Assembly: GCA_023388055.1 (NCBI GenBank)
Contig: JAEWGW010000016.1
Location: 1-64,000 of the forward strand
DNA length: 64,000 nucleotides
Direction of reading: 5' to 3'
Origin: Bacillota bacterium
GTDB taxonomy: Bacteria > Bacillota > Bacilli > Paenibacillales > NBRC-103111
Shown in pieces: positions 51,970-61,137 of the stretch. The notes beneath the pieces were generated by a model that was not told where the DNA came from, searched no databases, and was given only the letters and a program-made list of their open reading frames with translations. The position numbers and the translations under genes are program-made. Positions within the stretch are counted from its first letter, which is position 1. Every line of letters begins with the position of its first letter.

Positions 51970-52746
51970 ATGAATATCAACCCATATGTAGAGTCTGTCG
52001 CGTTGTTCACAGGAGGCATCCTGGCCGGTTCATTCTGCAATGTGGCGGGAATCCGGCTCCCCGTAGGCAAATCCGTTGTAAGGCCGCGTTCGTCCTGCAT
52101 GAGCTGCGGGACCCAGCTTACAGCACTGGAGCTCATTCCAGTTTTCAGCTGGCTGCTTGCTGGAGGGAAATGCCGCCATTGCAAACAGCCAATTTCGCCC
52201 TTGTATCTGCTGGGAGAATTGGCCGCGGGATTATTATTTGCATTCCTGCCTTATGCGGTTAAGGGGAACGGAGAGCTGCTCCTGGCCTATCCGTTAGCGC
52301 TTCTTTTGCTCATTTTAACGATTGCCGACCTGAAGTACCGGCTGCTTCCCAACAAGCTGCTTTATCCGGCCCTGCTCTTCTTTTTTGTCCTGCGGCTGTT
52401 CCTTCATCCGCTTCCTTATTTTCAATACGCCGCAGGTTTTTTGCTTGGCGGAGGCAGCCTGCTGTTGGTTTCATGGCTTTTTGCCCTCAGGGGGAAGGAC
52501 GGGCTGGGGGGTGGAGATATCAAGCTGATGGCTCTGATGGGAATGGTTCTGGGAGCAAAGCTGGTATTTATCTGTCTGTTTCTTTCGGCTTTGCTTGGTG
52601 TTGCGGCCGGCGGCTTACTGCTGCTCGCCGGAAGGCTGAAGAAAGAAGAGGCCTATCTTCCCTACGGCCCGTTTATTGCTGCTGCCGGGCTGTTCGCCTT
52701 CTGCTACGGCGAAGCCCTCACATCTTGGTATATGGCTTTGTTTTAA
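51970..52746 (+). CDS. pilD: Prepilin peptidase PilD
   Basis: 258 residues from ATG 51970. Two CxxC pairs (CMSCGTQL, CRHCKQP) in the N-terminal cytoplasmic loop, and the two catalytic Asp in IADLKYRLLPNKL and GGGDIKLMALMG. About seven to eight membrane helices. It cleaves and N-methylates all the prepilins encoded upstream. The longer frame from 51919 overlaps the previous gene by 35 bases and lacks a good RBS. Confidence 0.95.
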   Translation: MNINPYVESVALFTGGILAGSFCNVAGIRLPVGKSVVRPRSSCMSCGTQLTALELIPVFSWLLAGGKCRHCKQPISPLYLLGELAAGLLFAFLPYAVKGNGELLLAYPLALLLLILTIADLKYRLLPNKLLYPALLFFFVLRLFLHPLPYFQYAAGFLLGGGSLLLVSWLFALRGKDGLGGGDIKLMALMGMVLGAKLVFICLFLSALLGVAAGGLLLLAGRLKKEEAYLPYGPFIAAAGLFAFCYGEALTSWYMALF

Positions 52747-52783
52747 CAGGACAATAAGCCTACAACTCTTCGGGAGGAACCCC

Positions 52784-54043
52784 ATGGATAGCTTCCAATC
52801 GCTTTCGTTTCGGTCCAAGCTCCGGCTTGGCTTTTATACCATGGCCGTCATTTATTCGGTAATTATTTTCATTCTGATCCTGACTGCCGGCGCCGCGTTG
52901 TGGGTCGGCCTGATCTGTATGCTTGTGCTCGCGGTGATTTGCATCCCTTTTGTAAACGGGATGGAAAAGACGCTTACGGAGCCGATCCGGGAGCTATCAC
53001 GGATTGCCCTCCTTATTGCCAAAGGAGACTTTACCCAGAGGCTCGATATCTCCTCTAATGACGCCTTGGGTGAATTGGCCCATAGCTTCAACAGCATGAT
53101 CGGCCGTTTGAAGGAGCTGCTGCAGGAAACCATGGTCATGTCGGCTCATGTTTCCGAATCGGGAAGGGATATTTTCTCCAGGAATGAGGAAATCAACCGG
53201 CTTTTGGGCGATGTCTCCGCAGCTATGGCGGATTTAGCAGCGGGAGCAGGTGAGATTTCGGGAGGCATATCCAGCAGCTTCTCTACATTGAAGGATATTG
53301 AAAACAAGGCATCGGGCTATACCAGCTCCGCCAAGAGAATCAATAAGGCGTCACAGGAAACATTGCGCCTCGTGAAAAAAGGCAATGAGGCTATGGAAAC
53401 ACAAACCCAGGGCATCCGTCATAATGTCATTGCCACAGACAATGTGTCCTCCACCATCTCGGAGCTGGTCAAGGAAGCATTGGGCATTACCAAAATTGCC
53501 GGAACGATCTCCGACATCGCCAATCAGACCAATCTGCTCTCCCTGAATGCCTCCATTGAAGCAGCCCGTGCCGGAGAGCATGGGCTCGGGTTTTCCGTTG
53601 TGGCCCAGGAGGTGCGCACACTGGCGGAGCAATCGGCCAAGTCGGCGCGGGAGGTATTCGTCCTCGTCCGCAATATTGAACAAGGCGTTCATGAGGCGCT
53701 GCAGAATATGAAGGTGAATGAAAATATTGTAAAGCATCAGGTCTCGGCTATCGAAGAAACCAAAAAGGTGTTTGGGGATATGGTGGAGGGGATCATGTTT
53801 GTCAGCGAGCAGATGAATCACTTCGAGGAGGAGAGCGAAAGAATGCTGGAGTCAGCCCGCCAGATCTCTGTAGTGATGGAGAATATTGCTTCCATAACCC
53901 AGGAATCAGCGGCCGCCACCGAACAGGTATCCGCCTCGATGGCGGTCAATACCGACTCGGTAACAGAGGTGGTGAGCCTTACGGAACAGATGATTCACAG
54001 CGTGATCCAACATCAGCGGAATATTCAGATCTTCCGGCTATAG
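52784..54043 (+). CDS. Methyl-accepting chemotaxis-type protein without extracellular sensor
   Basis: 419 residues from ATG 52784 (GGGAGGAAC). Two membrane helices in a tight hairpin (VIYSVIIFILILTAGAALWV and LICMLVLAVICIPFVNGM), a HAMP domain (LSRIALLIAKGDFTQRLDIS), and a signalling domain with the conserved tip IADIANQTNLLSLNASIEAA-like segment (ISDIANQTNLLSLNASIEAA). Because the helices are adjacent, there is no outside ligand domain; it may sense membrane or internal state or be controlled by another protein. Last gene of the pilus operon. A local CheA/CheW pair is not encoded. Confidence 0.92.
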   Translation: MDSFQSLSFRSKLRLGFYTMAVIYSVIIFILILTAGAALWVGLICMLVLAVICIPFVNGMEKTLTEPIRELSRIALLIAKGDFTQRLDISSNDALGELAHSFNSMIGRLKELLQETMVMSAHVSESGRDIFSRNEEINRLLGDVSAAMADLAAGAGEISGGISSSFSTLKDIENKASGYTSSAKRINKASQETLRLVKKGNEAMETQTQGIRHNVIATDNVSSTISELVKEALGITKIAGTISDIANQTNLLSLNASIEAARAGEHGLGFSVVAQEVRTLAEQSAKSAREVFVLVRNIEQGVHEALQNMKVNENIVKHQVSAIEETKKVFGDMVEGIMFVSEQMNHFEEESERMLESARQISVVMENIASITQESAAATEQVSASMAVNTDSVTEVVSLTEQMIHSVIQHQRNIQIFRL

Positions 54044-54334
54044 CAGAGTGAGCATGATCCAGCGTGCATGCAGCAGCATTACTCCAGCATAAAGAATACA
54101 GGCAGCGCCGATCAGCGAGATATGGAACTTCTTTGGAGTGAACCTGCTGAGGAGGAGCCATAAAGCCAGAGGTAAAAACAGCTTCATACCATAAAAAAGC
54201 GGGTACGCATGCATATATATAAATCTCATCAACGGATTAGCTTCTGTAATGACATGAAGTCGGAGGCCCAAATCGGTAAGAGCGGCATCGGTCAACCCTG
54301 CTGCCAAAAGAAAAACGGCGATTTTGCGGTACAT
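54038..54334 (-). CDS. DUF5658-type small membrane protein
   Basis: 98 residues from ATG 54334 (AAGGAAG upstream). Two to three membrane helices: IAVFLLAAGLTDAALTDLGL, FYGMKLFLPLALWLLLSRF and ISLIGAACILYAGVMLLHAR. TDAALTDLGLRLHVITEANP with EANP fits DUF5658, whose function is unknown. Convergent with the chemoreceptor-like gene, overlapping it by six bases. Confidence 0.75.
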   Translation of the reverse strand: MYRKIAVFLLAAGLTDAALTDLGLRLHVITEANPLMRFIYMHAYPLFYGMKLFLPLALWLLLSRFTPKKFHISLIGAACILYAGVMLLHARWIMLTLL

Positions 54335-54440
54335 AGCGGTGACTTCCTTTTTTAGTTTAACTATAAAGGATAAAAGAGGTTTTTCCAATGAGGAGACTAT
54401 CTACCCAAAGAGCTATTCTTTTAAGTACATTTTAGATTAT

Positions 54441-54473
54441 AAAGTCCTATCTTCGTAAAGATAGGGCTTTTTT
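54441..54473 (+). terminator. Terminator before the flagellar operon
   Basis: AAGTCCTATCTT pairs with AAGATAGGGCTT around CGTA, followed by six T. It separates the pilus operon from the flagellar one. The rest of 54335-54651 is AT-rich; TTGCCA (54487) and TATGAT (54508) with a short 15-base spacer form a weak promoter candidate for flgB. Confidence 0.85.
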
Positions 54474-54651
54474 CATATTGTATATTTTGCCATTTTTTTG
54501 CATGATTTATGATGTCGAATCTTCTCCAGACTCCATGATATGACAGCATTAGCGAAAATTTAAAATAATTTTATTGTCGAAAAAAAGAGGAGAATGAAAG
54601 AAAGCTGTTGAATAAGTAACGGTAATCTGTGGCCGGAGGTTGAATCCCATA

Positions 54652-55053
54652 ATGAATATCCTGCAATCAGCAAGTTTTAACCGGTTGGAACGCACCTTGG
54701 ATGCGGCCGTCCTGAGGCAGACTGTATCTGCCAACAATATCGCCAATGTGGATACGCCTAACTTTAAGCGTTCGGATGTGGTGTTCGAGGAGCTGCTCAA
54801 TCAGCAGATGAATTCTAAAACCCTCACAGGCAGGCGGACCCACCCCAAGCATATCCCTATTGGAGGCGGAACATCTCCGGCAGAGTCGAAAATTGTCGTA
54901 GACAACAATTCGGTTATGAACAATAATTTAAATAATGTAGATATCGACGCCGAAATGTCCCTCGTAGCCAAAAACCAGCTTCGTTATAATGTGGTTGCCC
55001 AGCAAGTAACTCACGATATCCGCAATATCCGCACAGTGATTGGAGGGAGATAA
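54652..55053 (+). CDS. flgB: Flagellar basal-body rod protein FlgB
   Basis: 133 residues from ATG 54652 (GGAGGT, 11 bases before). Rod N-terminal motif LRQTVSANNIANVDTPNFKR and C-terminal EMSLVAKNQLRYNVVAQQVT. First gene of the fla/che operon, following codY in B. subtilis; here it is ~20 kb from codY because of the pilus island. Confidence 0.96.
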   Translation: MNILQSASFNRLERTLDAAVLRQTVSANNIANVDTPNFKRSDVVFEELLNQQMNSKTLTGRRTHPKHIPIGGGTSPAESKIVVDNNSVMNNNLNNVDIDAEMSLVAKNQLRYNVVAQQVTHDIRNIRTVIGGR

Positions 55054-55055
55054 TG

Positions 55056-55514
55056 ATGAAGCTGACCAACGGGTTTGATATCAGCAGCTCTGCACTTACC
55101 GCCCAGCGGCTCAGAATGGACGTAATCGCCTCTAATATGGCTAACGCGGATACGACGCGGGGCAAGCTGGTAGACGGCAAATGGGTGCCATACACCCGAA
55201 AAGTGGTCTCCCTGGAAGAAAAGCAGGGCGCTACATTTTCCCAGGTGCTGTCCGGCGCCATGGGAACATCAAAGCCTTCATCCGGAGGCGGGGTCAAGGT
55301 AAGCAAGATCTCCGATGATTCTGCTCCCTTCAAGCAAGTATACAATCCCACCCACCCTGATGCGGATGAGAATGGTTTTGTACTGATGCCCAATGTGGAT
55401 CCCCTGAAGGAAATGGTGGACATGATGTCGGCAACCCGGTCCTATGAGGCCAATGTCACTGCGCTGAATGCAGCCAAGGCAATGATTACAAAAGCTCTTG
55501 AAATCGGCAAATAA
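55056..55514 (+). CDS. flgC: Flagellar basal-body rod protein FlgC
   Basis: 152 residues; ATG 55056 fits GGAGGG better than ATG 55053. Motifs GFDISSSALTAQRLRMDVIA, SNMANADTTRG and the end VDMMSATRSYEANVTALNAA. Overlaps or abuts flgB. Confidence 0.96.
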   Translation: MKLTNGFDISSSALTAQRLRMDVIASNMANADTTRGKLVDGKWVPYTRKVVSLEEKQGATFSQVLSGAMGTSKPSSGGGVKVSKISDDSAPFKQVYNPTHPDADENGFVLMPNVDPLKEMVDMMSATRSYEANVTALNAAKAMITKALEIGK

Positions 55515-55531
55515 TTAGGGGGTAACTACAG

Positions 55532-55843
55532 ATGATCGAGAAAATAGGAATCCAGCCAGCCTCCTTGTTGAAGCCGTTACAGACGACGGATGCGAAAGCA
55601 TCGGCGGGAGCTGCTGACCTGGGGAAATCCTTCGGGGATATGCTGAATCAGGCCCTTGGCCAATTATCGGCCCAGGAAAAGAACGTGGAAATGCTGAATG
55701 ATCAATTTGTCCGCGGCGAAGGGGTAGATGCCCACCAGCTGTCGATCAATGCGGAAAGGCTGTCCTTGGGACTGGAGCTTACCGTCCAGGTCCGCAATAA
55801 GGTGATTGAAGCTTATCAGGACATCATGAGAACGCAAATTTGA
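55532..55843 (+). CDS. fliE: Flagellar hook-basal body protein FliE
   Basis: 103 residues; SFGDMLNQALGQLSAQEKNV and LELTVQVRNKVIEAYQDIMR are the conserved FliE parts. It joins the rod to the MS ring. Confidence 0.95.
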   Translation: MIEKIGIQPASLLKPLQTTDAKASAGAADLGKSFGDMLNQALGQLSAQEKNVEMLNDQFVRGEGVDAHQLSINAERLSLGLELTVQVRNKVIEAYQDIMRTQI

Positions 55844-55889
55844 TCCTAACGTATGATTGACATACGTGCTGGCGGACGAGGTGAAATAC

Positions 55890-57470
55890 GTGAATGAAAG
55901 ATTGCTCCAATATTGGACGAATGTCAAGCAATATTGGAATCGATTCAACAAAACTTCGAAATTTATGATTGTCGGCATTTTTATAGCGATGATCCTGACG
56001 ATTGTTCTGTTTGTTTACAACAACTCCAAAATTGAATATGCAACGGCCTTTACGGATTTGCAGCCTAATGACGCGGCATCCATAACCAAGTACCTGAAGG
56101 ACAATACCATCCCCTACAAAATGAGCGAGGATGGCAAGAGCATCGGAGTTCCCCGCAAGATGGTGTCCCAAGTGAAGGTAGACATCGTCGGACAAGGATT
56201 AACCAAAAGCGGCTCCATCGGCTGGGGCGTATTCCGGGAAAACAGCATCTTCGGCAAAACCGACGCCCAGACCCGGATCATGGAGATGGAAGCTCTGCAA
56301 GGAGAGCTGGAGCAGCTGATCAACACCAATGTGGCCATCGCAGGCTCCAAGGTGCTGATTACCCGTCAGGATGATGGTGTATTCCTCCGCCAGAACCAAC
56401 CGCCTACAGCGTCGATTATGGTGAATACGAAGCCTGGCTACGTCCTCGATCAATTAAAAATCGACACCATGTATCAATTGGTGTCGAAAAGTGTGCCGAA
56501 TCTGACCGTGGAGAATATTACGATCTCAGATCAGAACGGGGATTTGCTCCCTTATTCCAAAACATCCGCAGGACAGGTTGGGGCAACCAATGCGGCAGCG
56601 CAGCAGTTCCAGATCAAGAAGGACTTCGAGCAGGACCTGCGCAAGGAGATTACCCGCCAGCTTGGTTCCATAGCGGGAGCCAACAATGTGATGCCGATGG
56701 TGGTCGCTACCTTTAATTACGATAAGAAGACACAAAACAATGATCTGGTTACTCCGGTTAACGGGGAAAACGGCATTGTGGTCAGCTCCAATGTGAATGA
56801 GAAATCCTCCACAGGAGCATCGAACGGCGGCGTATCCGGAACAGGTGAAACCGATGTTCCCACTTATCCGTCAGGCACCAACGCCGGCAGCGGTACGTCG
56901 GAGGAATCCAACAGAACCTACAATTATGAATTCAACCGGATCAAAGAGGTTATCGAATCCCAGCCGTTTTTTGTCAACGATTTGATGATTAGCGTAGGAC
57001 TCAACCGGAATGCCAATTTGACCGACGCCACCAAAACCGCCATCCAGCGGATGCTGACCAGTCTGGTAGCCACTTCCCTGGCTAATAACGGCAGGACCTA
57101 TACCAATGATGAGCTGGCAGCCAAGGTAACCGTGTTTGACGAAACCTTTGCAGAAGCTGCACCCGGGGCACAAACCGCCGGAGGCACCAATTGGCTTCTG
57201 TACGGTGGAATCGGTGCAGCCGCAGCAGCATTGGCGGCAGTGGGCGGCTTCGTGGTCGCCTCGCGCAGACGCAAATCCAGAGAATTGGCAGCGATGGAGG
57301 AAGAAGCGGCGATTATGGCCCAAAACTCCAATGCCAAGGCTGAGTTCCCGAGTATTGATCTTGACAATCTTACTAATGAAAATCAGGCCAGGAAGCAGCT
57401 TGAGCAATTGGCGAAGAAAAAACCGGAAGAGTTCGTTAATCTTCTTCGCACCTGGCTTGTAGATGAATAG
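55890..57470 (+). CDS. fliF: Flagellar MS-ring protein FliF
   Basis: 526 residues from GTG 55890 (GAGGTG). Two membrane helices, near residues 25-45 (FMIVGIFIAMILTIVLFVYN) and 435-455 (LLYGGIGAAAAALAAVGGFV). Ring-building motifs are intact (YKMSEDGKSIGVPRKMVSQV, TRQDDGVFLRQNQPPTASIM). C-terminal LRTWLVDE binds FliG. Confidence 0.96.
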   Translation: MNERLLQYWTNVKQYWNRFNKTSKFMIVGIFIAMILTIVLFVYNNSKIEYATAFTDLQPNDAASITKYLKDNTIPYKMSEDGKSIGVPRKMVSQVKVDIVGQGLTKSGSIGWGVFRENSIFGKTDAQTRIMEMEALQGELEQLINTNVAIAGSKVLITRQDDGVFLRQNQPPTASIMVNTKPGYVLDQLKIDTMYQLVSKSVPNLTVENITISDQNGDLLPYSKTSAGQVGATNAAAQQFQIKKDFEQDLRKEITRQLGSIAGANNVMPMVVATFNYDKKTQNNDLVTPVNGENGIVVSSNVNEKSSTGASNGGVSGTGETDVPTYPSGTNAGSGTSEESNRTYNYEFNRIKEVIESQPFFVNDLMISVGLNRNANLTDATKTAIQRMLTSLVATSLANNGRTYTNDELAAKVTVFDETFAEAAPGAQTAGGTNWLLYGGIGAAAAALAAVGGFVVASRRRKSRELAAMEEEAAIMAQNSNAKAEFPSIDLDNLTNENQARKQLEQLAKKKPEEFVNLLRTWLVDE

Positions 57471-57481
57471 AGGGGTGTGCA

Positions 57482-58510
57482 ATGGCAGCAGCGAAGGGGG
57501 CTTTTCAGGCTCCAGTTCTTACAGGCCGGCAAAAGGCTGCTATTCTGCTGATCAGTCTGGGCCCGGAGGTTTCCGCACAAATCTTCAAGCATCTCCGGGA
57601 TGACGAAATCGAACAGCTGACCTTGGAAATCGCCAATGTCCGCAAGGTGGACTCGGGAGAAAAGGACGCTATTCTGGCGGAATTCCATCAAATCTGCATG
57701 GCCCAGGAATTCATCTCCCAAGGCGGTATCGCTTATGCCAAGGAGATCCTGGAGAAGGCGCTGGGCAACCAGAAGGCCATCGATATTATCAATAAGCTGA
57801 CGGCAACCCTGCAGGTTCGTCCCTTTGACTTTGCCCGGAAGGCGGACCCGTCGCAAATCCTTAACTTTATCCAGAACGAGAATACCCAAACCATCGCGCT
57901 GGTGCTGTCTTATTTGCAGGCACAGCAGGCATCCATGATCCTCTCCGCGCTGCCTGAGGATAAGCAGGCGGATGTGGCCAAGCGGATTGCCCTGATGGAC
58001 AGCACCTCTCCGGAGGTGGTGGCTCAGGTGGAGCGTGTGCTGGAGCAGAAGCTCTCCGCTACGGTTACCCAGGACTATACCTCGGCAGGCGGCATCGAAT
58101 CCATCGTGCAAATCCTCAATGGGGTCGACCGCGGCACGGAGCGTACCATTCTGGATGCCCTGGAAATTCAGGATCCGGAGCTGGCCGAGGAAATCAAGAA
58201 GCGGATGTTTGTATTCGAAGATATCGTTAATATCGACAACCGTTCCATTCAGCGTATTATCCGGGATCTGGAGAATGCCGACCTCCAACTGGCGCTCAAG
58301 GTGGCCAGCGAGGAAGTGCGGGAATCCATCTTCCGCAATATGTCCAAACGGATGGCGGAGACCTTCAAGGAAGAAATGGAATACATGGGACCTGTCCGGC
58401 TGCGTGATGTGGAGGAGGCCCAAAGCCGTATCGTATCCACCATTCGTCGTCTTGAGGAATCCGGCGAGATTATTATCGCCCGCGGCGGGGGAGATGATGT
58501 GATTGTCTAG
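57482..58510 (+). CDS. fliG: Flagellar motor switch protein FliG
   Basis: 342 residues. GRQKAAILLISLGPEVSAQI, a middle domain with FIQNENTQTIALVLSYLQ, and the torque helix region DIVNIDNRSIQRIIRDLENA with its charged residues. Normal length. Confidence 0.97.
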   Translation: MAAAKGAFQAPVLTGRQKAAILLISLGPEVSAQIFKHLRDDEIEQLTLEIANVRKVDSGEKDAILAEFHQICMAQEFISQGGIAYAKEILEKALGNQKAIDIINKLTATLQVRPFDFARKADPSQILNFIQNENTQTIALVLSYLQAQQASMILSALPEDKQADVAKRIALMDSTSPEVVAQVERVLEQKLSATVTQDYTSAGGIESIVQILNGVDRGTERTILDALEIQDPELAEEIKKRMFVFEDIVNIDNRSIQRIIRDLENADLQLALKVASEEVRESIFRNMSKRMAETFKEEMEYMGPVRLRDVEEAQSRIVSTIRRLEESGEIIIARGGGDDVIV

Positions 58511-59339
58511 AGTCATCAAGCCTCAATTCTACATTACCTTAGACGATCGAAAGGAAATAAATGTTTCACCTTTTCCTTTACCCCATCAAATGCATCATGA
58601 AACCCCAATCCAGCCTGTTACTGATGAGGAAGAGGCGGAGCTCCGGCAGCTGCTTCAGATGAAGGACCGCATCCTGGAGGATGCGGAGAATGTGGCCGAG
58701 GAGCAAATCAGGCAGGCCCTGGAGGAAACCGAGGAGCTTCGGGCTTCCGCCCAGCAGGAAATTGAAGGCTGGTGGGAGGAACGCCGCAGCCAGGACCGGC
58801 AGGCCATGGAGGAAGCGCGGCAAGGCGGATTCGAGCAAGGGTTCCAGGAAGGACAGGAGCAGGCTGAAGTCAAGGTGCTGGAGCAATATGACCAGCTTCT
58901 GGGGGATGCCCGGACCGTATTGGAGCAGGCGTATGAGCTGAAGCGGCAGATCATCCAGGAATCCGAGCCTTTCCTGGTGGAGCTGGCGACTGCCATTGCC
59001 GGCAAGATCATCCAGCAGGAGCTGAGCGTGAATCCCCAGTGGGTCATTGAGATGACAAAAGGTGTACTGGCCCGCAAACGGGAAAAAGGCACCGTTACTC
59101 TTTGTGTAAGCCCTAAGCAGTTCGCTTATATCCGGGACGCCCGGGATGAGCTGAAGCTGTCTGTGGATTCTCAGGCGGAGCTGGAGATTCTTCCCGATTC
59201 CACCATTGATGATTACGGGTGTGTGGTCCGCACCGCCTTCGGCAGCATTGATGCCCGTGTGGACACTCAGTTGAAGGAAATCAAGCTTGCGCTGCAGCAA
59301 TTGTCCATGGAAATGGCGGAGGGAGAAGAGGAAGCATGA
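58503..59339 (+). CDS. fliH: Flagellar assembly protein FliH
   Basis: 278 residues from TTG 58503, overlapping the end of fliG by eight bases. A long Glu/Gln-rich coiled coil (MEEARQGGFEQGFQEGQEQA) and the C-terminal FliH/HrpE-like domain (IAGKIIQQELSVNPQWVIEM). It regulates the export ATPase FliI. Confidence 0.93.
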   Translation: MSRVIKPQFYITLDDRKEINVSPFPLPHQMHHETPIQPVTDEEEAELRQLLQMKDRILEDAENVAEEQIRQALEETEELRASAQQEIEGWWEERRSQDRQAMEEARQGGFEQGFQEGQEQAEVKVLEQYDQLLGDARTVLEQAYELKRQIIQESEPFLVELATAIAGKIIQQELSVNPQWVIEMTKGVLARKREKGTVTLCVSPKQFAYIRDARDELKLSVDSQAELEILPDSTIDDYGCVVRTAFGSIDARVDTQLKEIKLALQQLSMEMAEGEEEA

Positions 59340-60655
59340 GCATGCCCAAGGCTTCGCGTTATATCGAACACCTTCGTCATATCGACCCTGTGCTGGTGAA
59401 CGGCAAGGTAACCCAGGTTATCGGGTTGACGGTTGAGTCCGAAGGCCCTGACGCCAGCGTAGGCGATGTCTGCTATATCTATCCCTATAAGTCCACGAAG
59501 CCGCTGAAAGCGGAGGTTGTGGGCTTCCGGGACAACAAGGTGATTTTGATGCCCCTCGGTGATCTTCATTCCGTCGGGCCGGGCTGTGAAGTGGTGGGCA
59601 CCGGAAAGCCGCTTTCCGTGCAGGTTGGTTATGAGCTTCTGGGCAAGGTTCTGGACGGTCTTGGCCAGCCCCTGGACGGCAGCTTTCTACCCAGCCGCAT
59701 GACCCATTATTCCACCCACAATATGCCCAGCAATCCGTTGAAGCGTCCACGGGTGCTGGAGCCCCTCAGCGTAGGCATCCGGGCAATAGACGGACTGCTT
59801 ACAGTGGGCAACGGCCAACGGGTGGGGATATTCGCCGGCTCAGGCGTTGGGAAGAGCACCTTGATGGGCATGATCGCCCGGAACACGGCAGCCGATGTCA
59901 ATGTAATTGCCCTAATCGGTGAACGGGGCCGGGAAGTATTGGATTTTATTGAGCGGGATTTAGGGCCGGAAGGCCTTGCACGCTCCGTTGTTATCGTGGC
60001 TACCTCCGACCAGCCGGCCTTGATCCGGATTAAGGGGGCGCTGATTGCCACCAGCATTGCCGAGTTTTTCAGAGACCGTGGTTTGAACGTCATGCTGATG
60101 ATGGATTCCGTTACACGGTTTGCCATGGCCCAGCGGGAAGTCGGGCTGGCTGTTGGGGAACCGCCTGCGACAAGAGGTTACACCCCTTCCGTGTTCGCCA
60201 TGCTGCCGAAGCTTCTGGAGCGCTCAGGGACCAATCCCAAAGGCTCCATCACCGCCTTTTACACCGTATTGGTGGACGGTGACGATATGAATGAACCCAT
60301 CGCCGATGCCGTCCGGGGGATTCTTGACGGACACATCGTACTGAACCGTAATCTTGCCAATAAAGGACATTTCCCGGCGATTGATATTCTGGCCAGCGTC
60401 AGCCGCGTTATGAAGGAAATTGTGCCGCCTGAGCATCAGGAGGCCGCCCAGTTCCTGAATCAGCTTCTTTCTATCTATAAGGATTCGGAAGATCTGATCA
60501 ATATTGGGGCATACCAGCGCGGATCCAATCCGGAAATCGACATGTCCTTGAAATATATACAAGCCATCAATGAGTTCACCCGACAAAAAGTAGAAGAAAA
60601 AGTGACATTCACCCAGGTTCAGGAGCGCTTGTTATCCGAATTCAGCGGAGGTTGA
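59336..60655 (+). CDS. fliI: Flagellum-specific export ATPase FliI
   Basis: 439 residues; ATGA overlap with fliH. Walker A FAGSGVGKSTLMGMIARN, GERGREVLDFIERDLGPEGL, and Walker B LNVMLMMDSVTRFAMAQREV. Normal length and full conservation. Confidence 0.97.
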   Translation: MSMPKASRYIEHLRHIDPVLVNGKVTQVIGLTVESEGPDASVGDVCYIYPYKSTKPLKAEVVGFRDNKVILMPLGDLHSVGPGCEVVGTGKPLSVQVGYELLGKVLDGLGQPLDGSFLPSRMTHYSTHNMPSNPLKRPRVLEPLSVGIRAIDGLLTVGNGQRVGIFAGSGVGKSTLMGMIARNTAADVNVIALIGERGREVLDFIERDLGPEGLARSVVIVATSDQPALIRIKGALIATSIAEFFRDRGLNVMLMMDSVTRFAMAQREVGLAVGEPPATRGYTPSVFAMLPKLLERSGTNPKGSITAFYTVLVDGDDMNEPIADAVRGILDGHIVLNRNLANKGHFPAIDILASVSRVMKEIVPPEHQEAAQFLNQLLSIYKDSEDLINIGAYQRGSNPEIDMSLKYIQAINEFTRQKVEEKVTFTQVQERLLSEFSGG

Positions 60656-60663
60656 GGCAAAGG

Positions 60664-61104
60664 ATGCGGTTTACGTACACCTTCCAGAAGATTGTGGATC
60701 TGAAATCCAATGAAAAGACTCAGGCTGAATGGGTGTTGTCCGGTGCCATCGGCCATCTCCGGGAAGAGGAGGAGAGCCTTTCCACCTTATTTTCCGAAAA
60801 AAGCAGTGTAGAAACCGAGCTCGTCTCGGCAGCACAGCATACCACCGCCTCGGAGCTGATGAACTACCAGTATTATCTGGAGCATCTGAATAACAGGATC
60901 CGGTGCAAAACGGCTGATGTCCAGGTGGCGGAAAAGAACGTAGTGGAAAAGCGGGGTATCCTCTCCTCCAAAATGGTGGAGGAAAAGGTTTGGGATCAAG
61001 CCCGCAACAAGGCCTATCTGCTTCATCAGGCCTTGGAGCTGAAGAAGGAGCAGGAAGTCCTGGATGAAATGGCCACCATGCGGCACAAAGCCAGCCATGG
61101 ATAA
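60664..61104 (+). CDS. fliJ: Flagellar export protein FliJ
   Basis: 146 residues from ATG 60664, nine bases after GGAGGTTGA. All-helical coiled coil starting MRFTYTFQKIVDLKSNEKTQ, as expected for FliJ, which binds FliI and FlhA. Confidence 0.92.
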   Translation: MRFTYTFQKIVDLKSNEKTQAEWVLSGAIGHLREEEESLSTLFSEKSSVETELVSAAQHTTASELMNYQYYLEHLNNRIRCKTADVQVAEKNVVEKRGILSSKMVEEKVWDQARNKAYLLHQALELKKEQEVLDEMATMRHKASHG

Positions 61105-61137
61105 TAGAGCTTGGACAAAAAAGGAAGTGCATAACTG

